Part shown: piece after piece, positions 1-4,947 of the stretch
Layout of the letters: each line of letters starts with the position of its first letter
Position numbering within the stretch: the stretch's first letter is position 1
Source of the DNA: Phycisphaerae bacterium
Lineage (GTDB): Bacteria > Planctomycetota > Phycisphaerae > UBA1845 > PWPN01
Assembly: GCA_026647385.1 (NCBI GenBank)
Contig: JAPKGY010000238.1
Span: 1 to 5,829 of the forward strand
Direction of reading: 5' to 3'
Length of the DNA stretch: 5,829 nucleotides
Translations under genes and position numbers: made by a program
The notes under the pieces: model-generated
The model's database searches: none
What the model was told of the DNA's origin: nothing
Seen by the model: the letters and a program-made list of their open reading frames with translations, nothing else

Positions 1-1
1 G

Positions 2-466
2 GCGCTCTCCCTTTTTCCGCGCAGATTCAAAAGGAGTTCAAAACCAGAACGAAGCTGGTGTTGCGTCCGGCAGATCTGGCGGGGGTGGAGCCGGATTTTC
101 TACGGGTGCTTCGGCTCGTTCCGCCGGTTGCGGCTGACGGCCATTATGCTGACGGTCATGAATATCGTTCCTTACGCCAGTTTGCTGCTGGCGGCCGGCG
201 CGGTGCTGCTGAACGGGTGGTCGGCGGTGGGTGCCGGGTGGCAGGCGGTGGGAGGCTGTTCGCTGCTGGCGGCCGTCGCCCAGCAGTCGGTTATCGTGCG
301 GTTCTATCGCCTGTCGAGAATCAGCGGCTGGCTCGGTCCGGCGTTCGTCGTCGGGGCCGTGATCTGCGTCGGAATCCTGATCAGCGCCATGTTCAAGCTC
401 GGCGGCCGATCGACCACCAACTGGCGAGGTACGATTTACCGGGCCAGCACCGTCGTCAAGTCGTGA
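2..466 (+). CDS. Family 2 glycosyltransferase, C-terminal part (5' end outside window)
   Basis: The frame is open from the first bases to a TGA at 464-466 and gives 154 residues with no start in view, so this is the tail of a longer gene. The motif QIWRGWSRIFYG (about residues 24-35) followed by basic residues and a hydrophobic region of two to three membrane segments (about residues 44-140) is typical of processive, membrane-bound GT2 enzymes of the ceramide-glucosyltransferase/HpnI type. So is the ending NWRGTIYR, close to the usual WrGr.Y. Such enzymes move a sugar from a nucleotide sugar to a lipid or polymer at the inner face of the cytoplasmic membrane. The catalytic N-terminal domain is not visible, so acceptor and sugar cannot be named. 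The first 20 or so residues fit the family poorly (see findings). The next gene on this strand is an exopolysaccharide-initiating transferase, which suggests a shared polysaccharide locus. Confidence 0.72.
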   Translation, partial: ALSLFPRRFKRSSKPERSWCCVRQIWRGWSRIFYGCFGSFRRLRLTAIMLTVMNIVPYASLLLAAGAVLLNGWSAVGAGWQAVGGCSLLAAVAQQSVIVRFYRLSRISGWLGPAFVVGAVICVGILISAMFKLGGRSTTNWRGTIYRASTVVKS

Positions 467-490
467 TCGGGCGTCCGCCGCAAGCGGACA

Positions 491-538
491 GAGCAGGAGA
501 GGGGGAGAGCAGGGGAGGAGGAGAGCAGGAGAGCGGGG
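491..538. repeat. Degenerate 8-bp tandem array, GAGCAGGA type (6 units)
   Basis: The purine-only-like strand divides exactly into octamers from 491: GAGCAGGA, GAGGGGGA, GAGCAGGG, GAGGAGGA, GAGCAGGA, GAGCGGGG. Every unit starts with GAG, and the first and fifth are identical. The array begins 25 bp after the glycosyltransferase stop codon. It has the same period as, but a different unit from, the array at 2357-2420. No coding function is visible. Confidence 0.75.
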
Positions 539-801
539 GAGAATGCGCGTACACTGCGGCAGAGGGGTTCGTTGTGCTGTCCACTCATTCCAGGGTTCCG
601 TCTTCTCTTTCCAAACACGCCCCGCGAGCTCGTCTGTGGCGCGGTTTCACCGTGGCGGATACTCAGACGTGGCACCTGGCATCTCGCGTGGTCCCCGGCG
701 AAGCGGCGGGCACCTGGTTGGTGCGGTCTCCGGCTGGGTGTCGCACGCGGCACCGCTAAACATGGGATTCGACGGGGTGCTTCCATTTCCGATCCCCGCG
801 C

Positions 802-830
802 TGGCCGACGTTTCAGCCGCGGGTTAGAAT
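802..830 (+). promoter_or_regulatory. Candidate sigma-70-type promoter for the glycosylphosphotransferase
   Basis: TAGAAT at 825-830 matches the -10 consensus at five of six bases. Exactly 17 bp upstream, TGGCCG (802-807) matches the -35 at three of six. Transcription would start near 837 and give a leader of about 100 nt before the ATG at 939. The -35 is weak, so this is only a candidate. Confidence 0.3.
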
Positions 831-938
831 ACCTGCGCGTCGAGTGCGGACCGGGCGAGGGTCTGGACTTGCGCCGAGGCGTCTTCGGACGCGAGGTCTG
901 GTCCGCGGGAATTCCGCGTCACAGGTGGTTTGCAAGGC

Positions 939-2357
939 ATGGCTCGCAAGATTCGGCGGGAAAACCTGCGTTCGCTGTGGCTGCACCGGCTGGTGGACGT
1001 CGGCCTGAACTGGCTGGCGATCGTGCTGGCCTATCTGATCAAGGAAGGCTTCGGTATCGGTATCCGCACGGAGCCGGTGACGCTACAGGTTGCAGTCCAT
1101 ACGTTTGCGGTGACCGGCCTGATCTGGCTGGGGGTCGCCAGCGCGCTGGAGCTTTACGCCTATAAGCGGCGGCTGTTCAGCGAGATCGTCACCCTGTTGG
1201 CGGGCCTGGCGCTGACGATCGCCTTCTTCAATACGTATGTCTACTTCGCCCGGCCTTTCGACAGTTTTATCTATCCGCGTTACGGGATGATTCTGTATGG
1301 AATCGTGGGCGGCGTATTGCTGATCGTTTCGCGGGCGATCAAGCACGCGGCCCGAAGGGCGCTGCATCGTCGCGGGGTCGGGGTGCGGCGAGTGGCGGTG
1401 GTGGGGACGGGGTCGGTGGCGTACCGGCTTGCCCGGGCGTTCCGCGAGGATGAAGCGCTGGGCTACCAGTTCGTGGGGTACATCGCGGACGATCCCGAGC
1501 CGGGCTTCGGCCGGGATTGCCTCGGAGGGCTCGGAGCGATCGAGGAGATTATCCGTCGCCGGCGGATCGAAGAACTCATCGTCGCTCTACCGGGCTCCAT
1601 GCACCAGGAGATCCTCAACATTGCGGACCGCTGCCAGGCGTTGGATATCCGGCTGCGGGTGGTGCCGGACCTCTTCGAGGTCGTCATGATCCGGGCGACC
1701 CTCTCGGAGATCGACGACATTCCGCTGATCGGCCTGCGCGATCCGGTGATCACCGGTTATCAGAGCCTGGTCAAGCGCGTGTTCGATCTGTGTGTGGCGG
1801 CGTTTTGCCTGGTGCTGTCGCTGCCGCTGCTCGTTCTGATCGCCGTCGCGATTCGACTTGATTCGCGCGGACCGATCTTCTTCCGGCAGGTGCGGGTGGG
1901 GGAGAACGGCCGACCTTTCAATATGTTCAAGTTCCGGTCGATGGTGCCGGATGCCGAGAAACGCCTGCCGGAGCTGTTACGGATCGAGGAGCTTCCCGAG
2001 CCGGTCTTCAAGATTCAGGACGACCCGCGTGTCACGCGTGTGGGACGGGTGCTGCGGCGGACGAGCCTGGACGAATTGCCTCAACTGTTCAATGTGCTCA
2101 AGGGCGACATGAGCATGGTGGGACCTCGCCCGGAGGAACTGCAGGTCGTCAAGCATTACAAGCTGTGGCACCGCAAGCGACTGAGCATCAAGCCGGGGAT
2201 TACCGGACCCATGCAGGTCGCGGGGCGGGGCGAATTGCCGCTGGACGAGCGCATCCGCCTGGAACTCGCGTACATCAGCCGATACTCGATCCTCGAAGAC
2301 GTGAAATACCTTCTCAAGACCCTGCCGGCGGTTTGCCGGGCGCGGGGAGCGTACTGA
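939..2357 (+). CDS. Polyprenyl-phosphate glycosylphosphotransferase (exopolysaccharide initiation)
   Basis: The 472-residue protein has the complete plan of the WcaJ/WbaP family. Four N-terminal membrane segments lie at about 13-36, 50-72, 80-103 and 114-133, followed by a Rossmann-like CoA-binding-type domain (VAVVGTGS at 152-159). A membrane hairpin at about 284-305 follows KRVFD (279-283), then the bacterial sugar transferase domain. Diagnostic motifs are GPIFFRQ (311-317), KFRSM (331-335), DPRVTRVGR (362-370), SLDELPQL with the expected catalytic pair D378/E379, GPRP (395-398) and KPGITG (418-423). Known members transfer a sugar-1-phosphate from UDP-sugar to undecaprenyl phosphate at the inner membrane, the first step of capsule or exopolysaccharide unit assembly; the sugar cannot be read from sequence. 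I chose ATG 939 because AGGTGG (923-928) lies 10 bp upstream; an in-frame TTG at 930 would sit too close to it. Length is normal for the family and no lesion is seen. Confidence 0.93.
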   Translation: MARKIRRENLRSLWLHRLVDVGLNWLAIVLAYLIKEGFGIGIRTEPVTLQVAVHTFAVTGLIWLGVASALELYAYKRRLFSEIVTLLAGLALTIAFFNTYVYFARPFDSFIYPRYGMILYGIVGGVLLIVSRAIKHAARRALHRRGVGVRRVAVVGTGSVAYRLARAFREDEALGYQFVGYIADDPEPGFGRDCLGGLGAIEEIIRRRRIEELIVALPGSMHQEILNIADRCQALDIRLRVVPDLFEVVMIRATLSEIDDIPLIGLRDPVITGYQSLVKRVFDLCVAAFCLVLSLPLLVLIAVAIRLDSRGPIFFRQVRVGENGRPFNMFKFRSMVPDAEKRLPELLRIEELPEPVFKIQDDPRVTRVGRVLRRTSLDELPQLFNVLKGDMSMVGPRPEELQVVKHYKLWHRKRLSIKPGITGPMQVAGRGELPLDERIRLELAYISRYSILEDVKYLLKTLPAVCRARGAY

Positions 2358-2420
2358 AAAAACGCCGGAACGCCGAAAAGTCAAAACGTCAAGAGTTCAA
2401 AAGGTCAGGAAGTCAGAAGC
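2357..2420. repeat. Degenerate 8-bp tandem array, TCARAASG type (8 units)
   Basis: Starting at the last base of the TGA stop, the sequence divides into eight octamers: AAAAAACG, CCGGAACG, CCGAAAAG, TCAAAACG, TCAAGAGT, TCAAAAGG, TCAGGAAG, TCAGAAGC. The last five start with TCA, and on the other strand read as CTTYTGA-like words. The array fills most of the gap between the convergent transferase and arfB genes, where no intrinsic terminator hairpin is visible. Confidence 0.75.
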
Positions 2421-2459
2421 GTTGAACGGCGAGAGCCCGAGAAAGCCTGTCGCGGCGGT

Positions 2460-2885
2460 TCAGTCTTCGAGGGCCACTTTGGTTCGACGGGTCTGCTTGA
2501 CGGCCGACCGCTGCGATTTGTCTTCCAGACGCTTGCGCTGGGCGGATAAAGGGACGGAGGTCGCCTTCCGGGGCTTGGGCTGCTGAAAGGCGGCTGAAAC
2601 CAGCTCGATAAAGCGGCTGACGGCGGCGCGGCGATTCGCCAACTGGGTCCGTTCCTTGCTCGAATGGATTTTGAGGACGCCGTCCTGGCCTATCCGACTG
2701 CTCAGGTTTTGGCAGAGGAGGCTTTTCTGATTTGTGGACAGTGAGGTGCTGCCGACCACGTTAAAGTGGAGCGTTACCCGGGTGTTGACCTTATTGACGT
2801 TCTGCCCGCCGGGGCCGGGGCTCCGATCGAAGGAGAACTGCAGCTCGTGCTCGCTGACCGTGACTCCAGGGCAGATATCGATCAT
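2460..2885 (-). CDS. arfB: ArfB (YaeJ) ribosome-rescue peptidyl-tRNA hydrolase
   Basis: The 141-residue product matches ArfB, which is 140 residues in Escherichia coli. The release-factor domain carries RSPGPGGQNVNKV with GGQ at 26-28, the position known for E. coli ArfB; this loop hydrolyses peptidyl-tRNA in the ribosome. A basic tail (101-141, twelve Lys/Arg) follows the domain; in the known protein this tail enters the empty mRNA channel of stalled ribosomes, so the protein works in trans-translation-independent rescue. It lacks the codon-recognition domains of RF1/RF2. ATG at 2885-2883 is preferred because GGAGT (2897-2893) lies seven bases upstream; the frame extends seven codons further but without a site. 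The gene is convergent with the glycosylphosphotransferase and divergent from the polyprenyl synthase. It appears intact. Confidence 0.94.
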   Translation of the reverse strand: MIDICPGVTVSEHELQFSFDRSPGPGGQNVNKVNTRVTLHFNVVGSTSLSTNQKSLLCQNLSSRIGQDGVLKIHSSKERTQLANRRAAVSRFIELVSAAFQQPKPRKATSVPLSAQRKRLEDKSQRSAVKQTRRTKVALED

Positions 2886-2972
2886 ATCCGGTACTCCTGG
2901 GCCCATCCCGGGCCTGATGGTGCGGGCCTTGCCGGCCGCCCCCCGGTCGGTTTCGGTGCCGGGTCAGCCCCC

Positions 2973-2978
2973 ATTATA
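2973..2978 (-). promoter_or_regulatory. Candidate -10 box for arfB
   Basis: On the minus strand 2978-2973 reads TATAAT, a perfect -10 hexamer in very GC-rich surroundings. The matching -35 position (3001-2996, TGGCGG) agrees at only two of six bases. Transcription would start near 2966, giving a leader of about 80 nt. Confidence 0.4.
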
Positions 2979-3039
2979 ACCGATGGCCGTCGAGGCCGCC
3001 AGCGCGAGCGGTGTAACTCCTTGTAGAGGGTTGCAATTG

Positions 3040-3056
3040 CCCCGGCGCAGCCGGGG
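3040..3056. repeat. Perfect 7-bp hairpin
   Basis: CCCCGGC and GCCGGGG flank a three-base loop (GCA). No T-run follows on either strand, so it is not a standard terminator. It could be a protein site or part of an RNA structure, or chance in GC-rich DNA. Confidence 0.45.
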
Positions 3057-3197
3057 TCGGGATTGAGGGTTTGTTGACGCCTTGGGCGGCTTTTTCCCGA
3101 CAGATTTCCGAGCGTGTCAGGAAGCTGACCGACCGCCCGTGTGTCGAACTCCGCGGCCGGCGCCGTAAGTTCTGGTCACGGCGAGTTTAGTGAAAAG

Positions 3198-3215
3198 CCG
3201 GCGGCCGCCCGCCGG
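3198..3215. repeat. GC-only 7-bp hairpin, terminator-like on the minus strand
   Basis: CCGGCGG (3198-3204) and CCGCCGG (3209-3215) flank a four-base loop. On the minus strand the stem is followed by CTTTTC. There is no known minus-strand gene upstream of it, so a terminator role has no clear client. An overlapping larger hairpin pairs 3207-3213 with 3231-3237 and is followed by ATTTTA on the plus strand. Confidence 0.35.
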
Positions 3216-3245
3216 GATGGAGCCCCGGTTGGCGGGCATTTTAGC

Positions 3246-3272
3246 GGGGGGTAGGGGGCCGGGCCGGTTGGG
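3246..3272 (+). other. G-quadruplex motif upstream of the polyprenyl synthase
   Basis: Four G-runs of at least three (6, 5, 3 and 3 G) are separated by loops TA, CC and CCGGTT, meeting the common G3+N1-7 rule. It lies about 25 bp upstream of the candidate -10 box, in the non-template strand of the following gene. Confidence 0.45.
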
Positions 3273-3296
3273 CTCGCAGTGAAAGGGCCGCCCAGC

Positions 3297-3302
3297 TACA
3301 AT
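3297..3302 (+). promoter_or_regulatory. Candidate -10 box for the polyprenyl synthase
   Basis: TACAAT matches the -10 consensus at five of six bases. No convincing -35 lies 16-18 bp upstream (TCGCAG at 3274-3279 matches poorly), so an activator or another sigma factor might be needed. The start would fall near 3309, at the edge of the inverted repeat 3308-3326. Confidence 0.35.
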
Positions 3303-3307
3303 AGGGC

Positions 3308-3347
3308 GGTCAGCGGCGCGCTGACCCGGCGTTTCGCTGATCCGGCG
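3308..3347. promoter_or_regulatory. Operator-like repeats: three CGCTGAYCC half-sites
   Basis: A perfect 8-bp inverted repeat, GGTCAGCG-gcg-CGCTGACC, spans 3308-3326. Its right arm continues into GCTGACCCGGCG (3320-3331), which is repeated with one mismatch as GCTGATCCGGCG (3336-3347), 16 bp later. The set overlaps the predicted transcription start and leader of the polyprenyl synthase, as expected for a repressor operator or a 5' mRNA hairpin. The binding protein is unknown. Confidence 0.45.
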
Positions 3348-3376
3348 GTTCTATTCGGCGAGCAGACGATTCACTT

Positions 3377-3381
3377 GGGGA
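3377..3381 (+). promoter_or_regulatory. Ribosome binding site that supports a CTG start
   Basis: GGGGA lies seven bases before CTG 3389. It decides the start of the polyprenyl synthase because the frame has no ATG, GTG or TTG between the in-frame stop at 3338-3340 and the GTG at 3446. Confidence 0.5.
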
Positions 3382-3388
3382 ACGGGCC

Positions 3389-4363
3389 CTGAGCAGACCA
3401 GCCATCCTATCGCTGTACGAGCCGATCGCCCAGGATCTGGAGCGAGTGTGTCGGACGTTCGACGACGAGCTCTTTTCCGATCTGCCGATGGTGAACGATC
3501 TCTGCTCGCACATTCGGCAATATCGCGGCAAGATGCTTCGACCGGCGTTGCTGCTGCTGTGCGCTCGAGCCAGCGGCCGGGTGACCGAGGAGCACCGCAC
3601 CCTGGCGGCCGTGGTTGAGCTCGTACACATGGCCACGCTGGTCCACGACGACGTGCTCGATGAGGCTGAGGTTCGTCGGCGGCATCCGACGGTCGCTCAT
3701 CAGGCGGGCAATGAGGCCGCCGTGCTGCTCGGCGACTACCTGATCAGCCATGCCTTCCATCTCTGCAGCTCCCTGGACTCGCAGTATGCCTCGCGTCTGA
3801 TCGGTCAGACGACGAACACGATCTGCGAAGGCGAGCTTCAGCAGGTTCATCATCGCGGCAATTACGGACTCACCCAGGAGCAGTACATCGAGATCATTAC
3901 CCGCAAGACGGCTTCCCTCACGGGGGTCTGCTGTCGATTGGGAGCGCACTTTGCGGGTGCCGGGTCCGAGGCGGCGGATCTGCTGGAGCGTTACGGCCTC
4001 AACGTCGGAATCGCGTTTCAGATTACCGACGATGTCCTCGACATTGCCGGCAGCGAGGAGCAGGCGGGCAAGACGCTCGGCCGAGACCTCGAGAAACGCA
4101 AGCTGACCCTGCCCTTGATTCACTGCTTCGCCGAGGCGTCCCTCAAGACCCGGCAGCGATTGGCCGCACTCCTCGACGCGGAACGCCAGGATCGGGCAGC
4201 CATGTGGGAATTGCTGAACGAGTCGGGCAGCATGACCTTCGCCCGCCAGACGGCGCGGCGATACATCGAGTCCGCCGTCTCCCAGTTGGAAGTCCTTCCC
4301 GCGTCGGAGGCCCGCGATTCCTTGCAGCGGCTGGCCCTGATGATCCTCGATCGCGAGCAGTAG
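3389..4363 (+). CDS. Long-chain polyprenyl diphosphate synthase (IspB-like)
   Basis: This is a trans-prenyltransferase that adds isopentenyl diphosphate units to an allylic primer in the cytoplasm. From CTG 3389 it is 324 residues, normal for the family. Motifs are GKMLRP (47-52, diphosphate-binding Lys/Arg), the first aspartate-rich motif DDVLD (87-91) after ATLVH, the second DDVLD (214-218), and GRDLEKRKLTLPL (231-243). The residue five places before the first motif is Ala, as in E. coli IspB, where a small residue leaves room for long products. I infer a chain of C30 or more, probably a quinone side chain. GTG 3446 is the first usual start, but beginning there would delete LYEPIAQDLERV, the expected first helix, so CTG 3389 with its GGGGA site is preferred. 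No partner gene of quinone synthesis is adjacent. Function class is certain; start and chain length are not. Confidence 0.9.
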   Translation: MSRPAILSLYEPIAQDLERVCRTFDDELFSDLPMVNDLCSHIRQYRGKMLRPALLLLCARASGRVTEEHRTLAAVVELVHMATLVHDDVLDEAEVRRRHPTVAHQAGNEAAVLLGDYLISHAFHLCSSLDSQYASRLIGQTTNTICEGELQQVHHRGNYGLTQEQYIEIITRKTASLTGVCCRLGAHFAGAGSEAADLLERYGLNVGIAFQITDDVLDIAGSEEQAGKTLGRDLEKRKLTLPLIHCFAEASLKTRQRLAALLDAERQDRAAMWELLNESGSMTFARQTARRYIESAVSQLEVLPASEARDSLQRLALMILDREQ

Positions 4364-4404
4364 AAGCAGATCCGCGACAATCCCGCAGCGTTTTATCGGC
4401 TCGT

Positions 4405-4418
4405 GGGCACTATTGCCC
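4405..4418. promoter_or_regulatory. Dyad upstream of the sigma-54 promoter (possible activator site)
   Basis: GGGC-actatt-GCCC forms a small dyad, extendable by two pairs, centred about 117 bp upstream of the predicted sigma-54 start. Enhancer-binding activators usually bind dyads 80-150 bp upstream, so position fits, but a single short dyad in GC-rich DNA is weak evidence. Confidence 0.25.
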
Positions 4419-4501
4419 GCCGGGTGCATTCACTCGGGGTGGTTTACCCGGAATCAGCCGGAAGGAGCGTGTTTTTCCGTATCTGTGAGTCTTTTTTAAT
4501 C

Positions 4502-4517
4502 TGGCACGCCGCTTGCT
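4502..4517 (+). promoter_or_regulatory. Sigma-54 (RpoN) promoter
   Basis: TGGCACG-CCGC-TTGCT matches the sigma-54 consensus TGGCACG-N4-TTGCW at every defined base, with GG (4503-4504) and GC (4515-4516) separated by the required 10 bp. Transcription should start near 4528, about 60 bp before the lipoprotein ATG. A T-rich tract (4472-4500, with T5 and T6 runs) lies directly upstream, possibly bent DNA. Such promoters need an ATP-dependent enhancer-binding activator, not encoded in this window. Confidence 0.88.
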
Positions 4518-4532
4518 TAATGGGATCGGCGA

Positions 4533-4551
4533 GGCCCGCGAGGTGTGGGCC
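4533..4551 (+). other. Hairpin in the 5' leader of the lipoprotein mRNA
   Basis: GGCCC (4533-4537) pairs with GGGCC (4547-4551), extendable inward with G-T wobbles to a three-base loop. It begins about five bases after the predicted start site. It could stabilise the transcript's 5' end; it does not cover the ribosome binding site. Confidence 0.35.
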
Positions 4552-4576
4552 GAAGTGACGGGAACCCATTGAAGTC

Positions 4577-4583
4577 AGGAGGT
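4577..4583 (+). promoter_or_regulatory. Strong ribosome binding site of the lipoprotein gene
   Basis: AGGAGGT is a full anti-16S match, five bases before ATG 4589. It is the strongest site in the window and suggests high translation. Confidence 0.85.
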
Positions 4584-4588
4584 CTATC

Positions 4589-4855
4589 ATGGCTCGCAGA
4601 CTTCAGCAGATTCTGGTGGCCCTGGGTATCGGGGGCATCGCGCTGTTCCAGGTGGGCGGGTGTGACACGTTGGCCAGCTCCTTCCTCGAAGGCGTCCAGG
4701 CGGGATACACCAGCGTGACGGGAACCAATCTCTTCGAGGACATCGGCGCGGAACTGGCCGGCGGGTGGGGCGACGTGGACGATCCGCTGGATTGCCCGAC
4801 CTGCGATTTCGAGTCGCCGTACTCCTACTCCGGATTCGGTCCGAGCTCCTGGTAA
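4589..4855 (+). CDS. Small acidic secreted lipoprotein, function unknown
   Basis: I do not recognise this 88-residue protein. It starts with basic residues (MARRLQQ), then a hydrophobic stretch (8-21) and a lipobox-like VGGC with Cys25, so it should be exported, lipidated on Cys25 and cleaved to 64 residues. The mature part has no Lys, Arg or His and eleven Asp/Glu, a net charge near -11. Residue +2 after the cysteine is Asp, which in E. coli keeps lipoproteins in the inner membrane; whether that rule holds here is unknown. A CPTC pair (69-72) and a Tyr/Ser/Gly-rich end (FESPYSYSGFGPSSW) follow. The gene has its own sigma-54 promoter, strong ribosome binding site and terminator, so it is a one-gene unit, probably abundant under a specific signal. 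It is real by context; its role is open. Confidence 0.85.
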   Translation: MARRLQQILVALGIGGIALFQVGGCDTLASSFLEGVQAGYTSVTGTNLFEDIGAELAGGWGDVDDPLDCPTCDFESPYSYSGFGPSSW

Positions 4856-4897
4856 GAGGTAATAGCCAGGATCAGGCGGCCGGTCAGCCGGTAAACA

Positions 4898-4937
4898 CCG
4901 GGAGCCGGGATGTCAAATCCGGCTCCCGGCTCTTTTT
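4898..4937 (+). terminator. Strong intrinsic terminator of the lipoprotein unit
   Basis: CCGGGAGCCGG (4898-4908) pairs perfectly with CCGGCTCCCGG (4919-4929), plus one G-T pair, around a loop of about eight bases. TCTTTTT follows at 4931-4937. It lies 43 bp after the lipoprotein stop and 11 bp from the end of the convergent oxidoreductase gene, so it separates the two. On the minus strand only a weak T-run follows. Confidence 0.9.
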
Positions 4938-4947
4938 CGATGGTGCG

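Larger units (their letters stand above)
467..938. other. Intergenic region, no supported gene
   Basis: Between the glycosyltransferase stop and the next start I find no reading frame with recognisable protein character. The open frames present are arginine/glycine-rich and look like GC-bias artefacts. The region holds the 8-bp purine array (491-538), an unremarkable stretch with GTGGCACC-like words around 670-750, and a weak promoter candidate at 802-830. Confidence 0.6.
2886..3388. other. Divergent intergenic control region, no supported gene
   Basis: About 500 bp separate arfB (-) from the polyprenyl synthase (+). I see no protein-like frame, tRNA or recognisable RNA gene. It contains candidate -10 boxes for both genes, a G-quadruplex motif, several GC-rich hairpins (3040-3056, 3161-3183, 3198-3215) and operator-like CGCTGAYCC repeats at 3308-3347. 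The hairpins may simply reflect GC content. Confidence 0.6.

Noticed and set aside
588..612. TTCC words at 588, 596 and 609 as a third 8-bp array
   Set aside because: Only the first two keep the 8-bp phase, too little to separate from chance.
58..759. Plus-strand open frame of 233 codons over the glycosyltransferase end
   Set aside because: It lies out of frame with the recognisable GT2 motifs, and its middle translates the purine array as Gly/Glu/Ser.
572..1165. Plus-strand open frame of 197 codons before and into the glycosylphosphotransferase
   Set aside because: Its second half overlaps the real gene in another frame, and its Arg/Gly-rich product has no family features.
3074..3079. TTGACG as a -35 box
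   Set aside because: No -10-like hexamer occurs 15-19 bp downstream.
3078..3095. CGCC-TTG-GGCG hairpin followed by GC and five T, a possible terminator
   Set aside because: The stem has only four pairs and no upstream plus-strand gene needs ending here.
2886..3388. Search for a tRNA, RNase P RNA, SRP RNA or tmRNA in the divergent region
   Set aside because: I found no T-arm consensus or diagnostic core motifs. The GTCAG-gaag-CTGAC stem alone is not SRP RNA.
3407..4429. Long minus-strand open frame (340 codons) opposite the polyprenyl synthase
   Set aside because: It is antisense to a gene with complete family motifs. Its composition is what a mirrored GC-rich frame gives, and no domain is recognisable.
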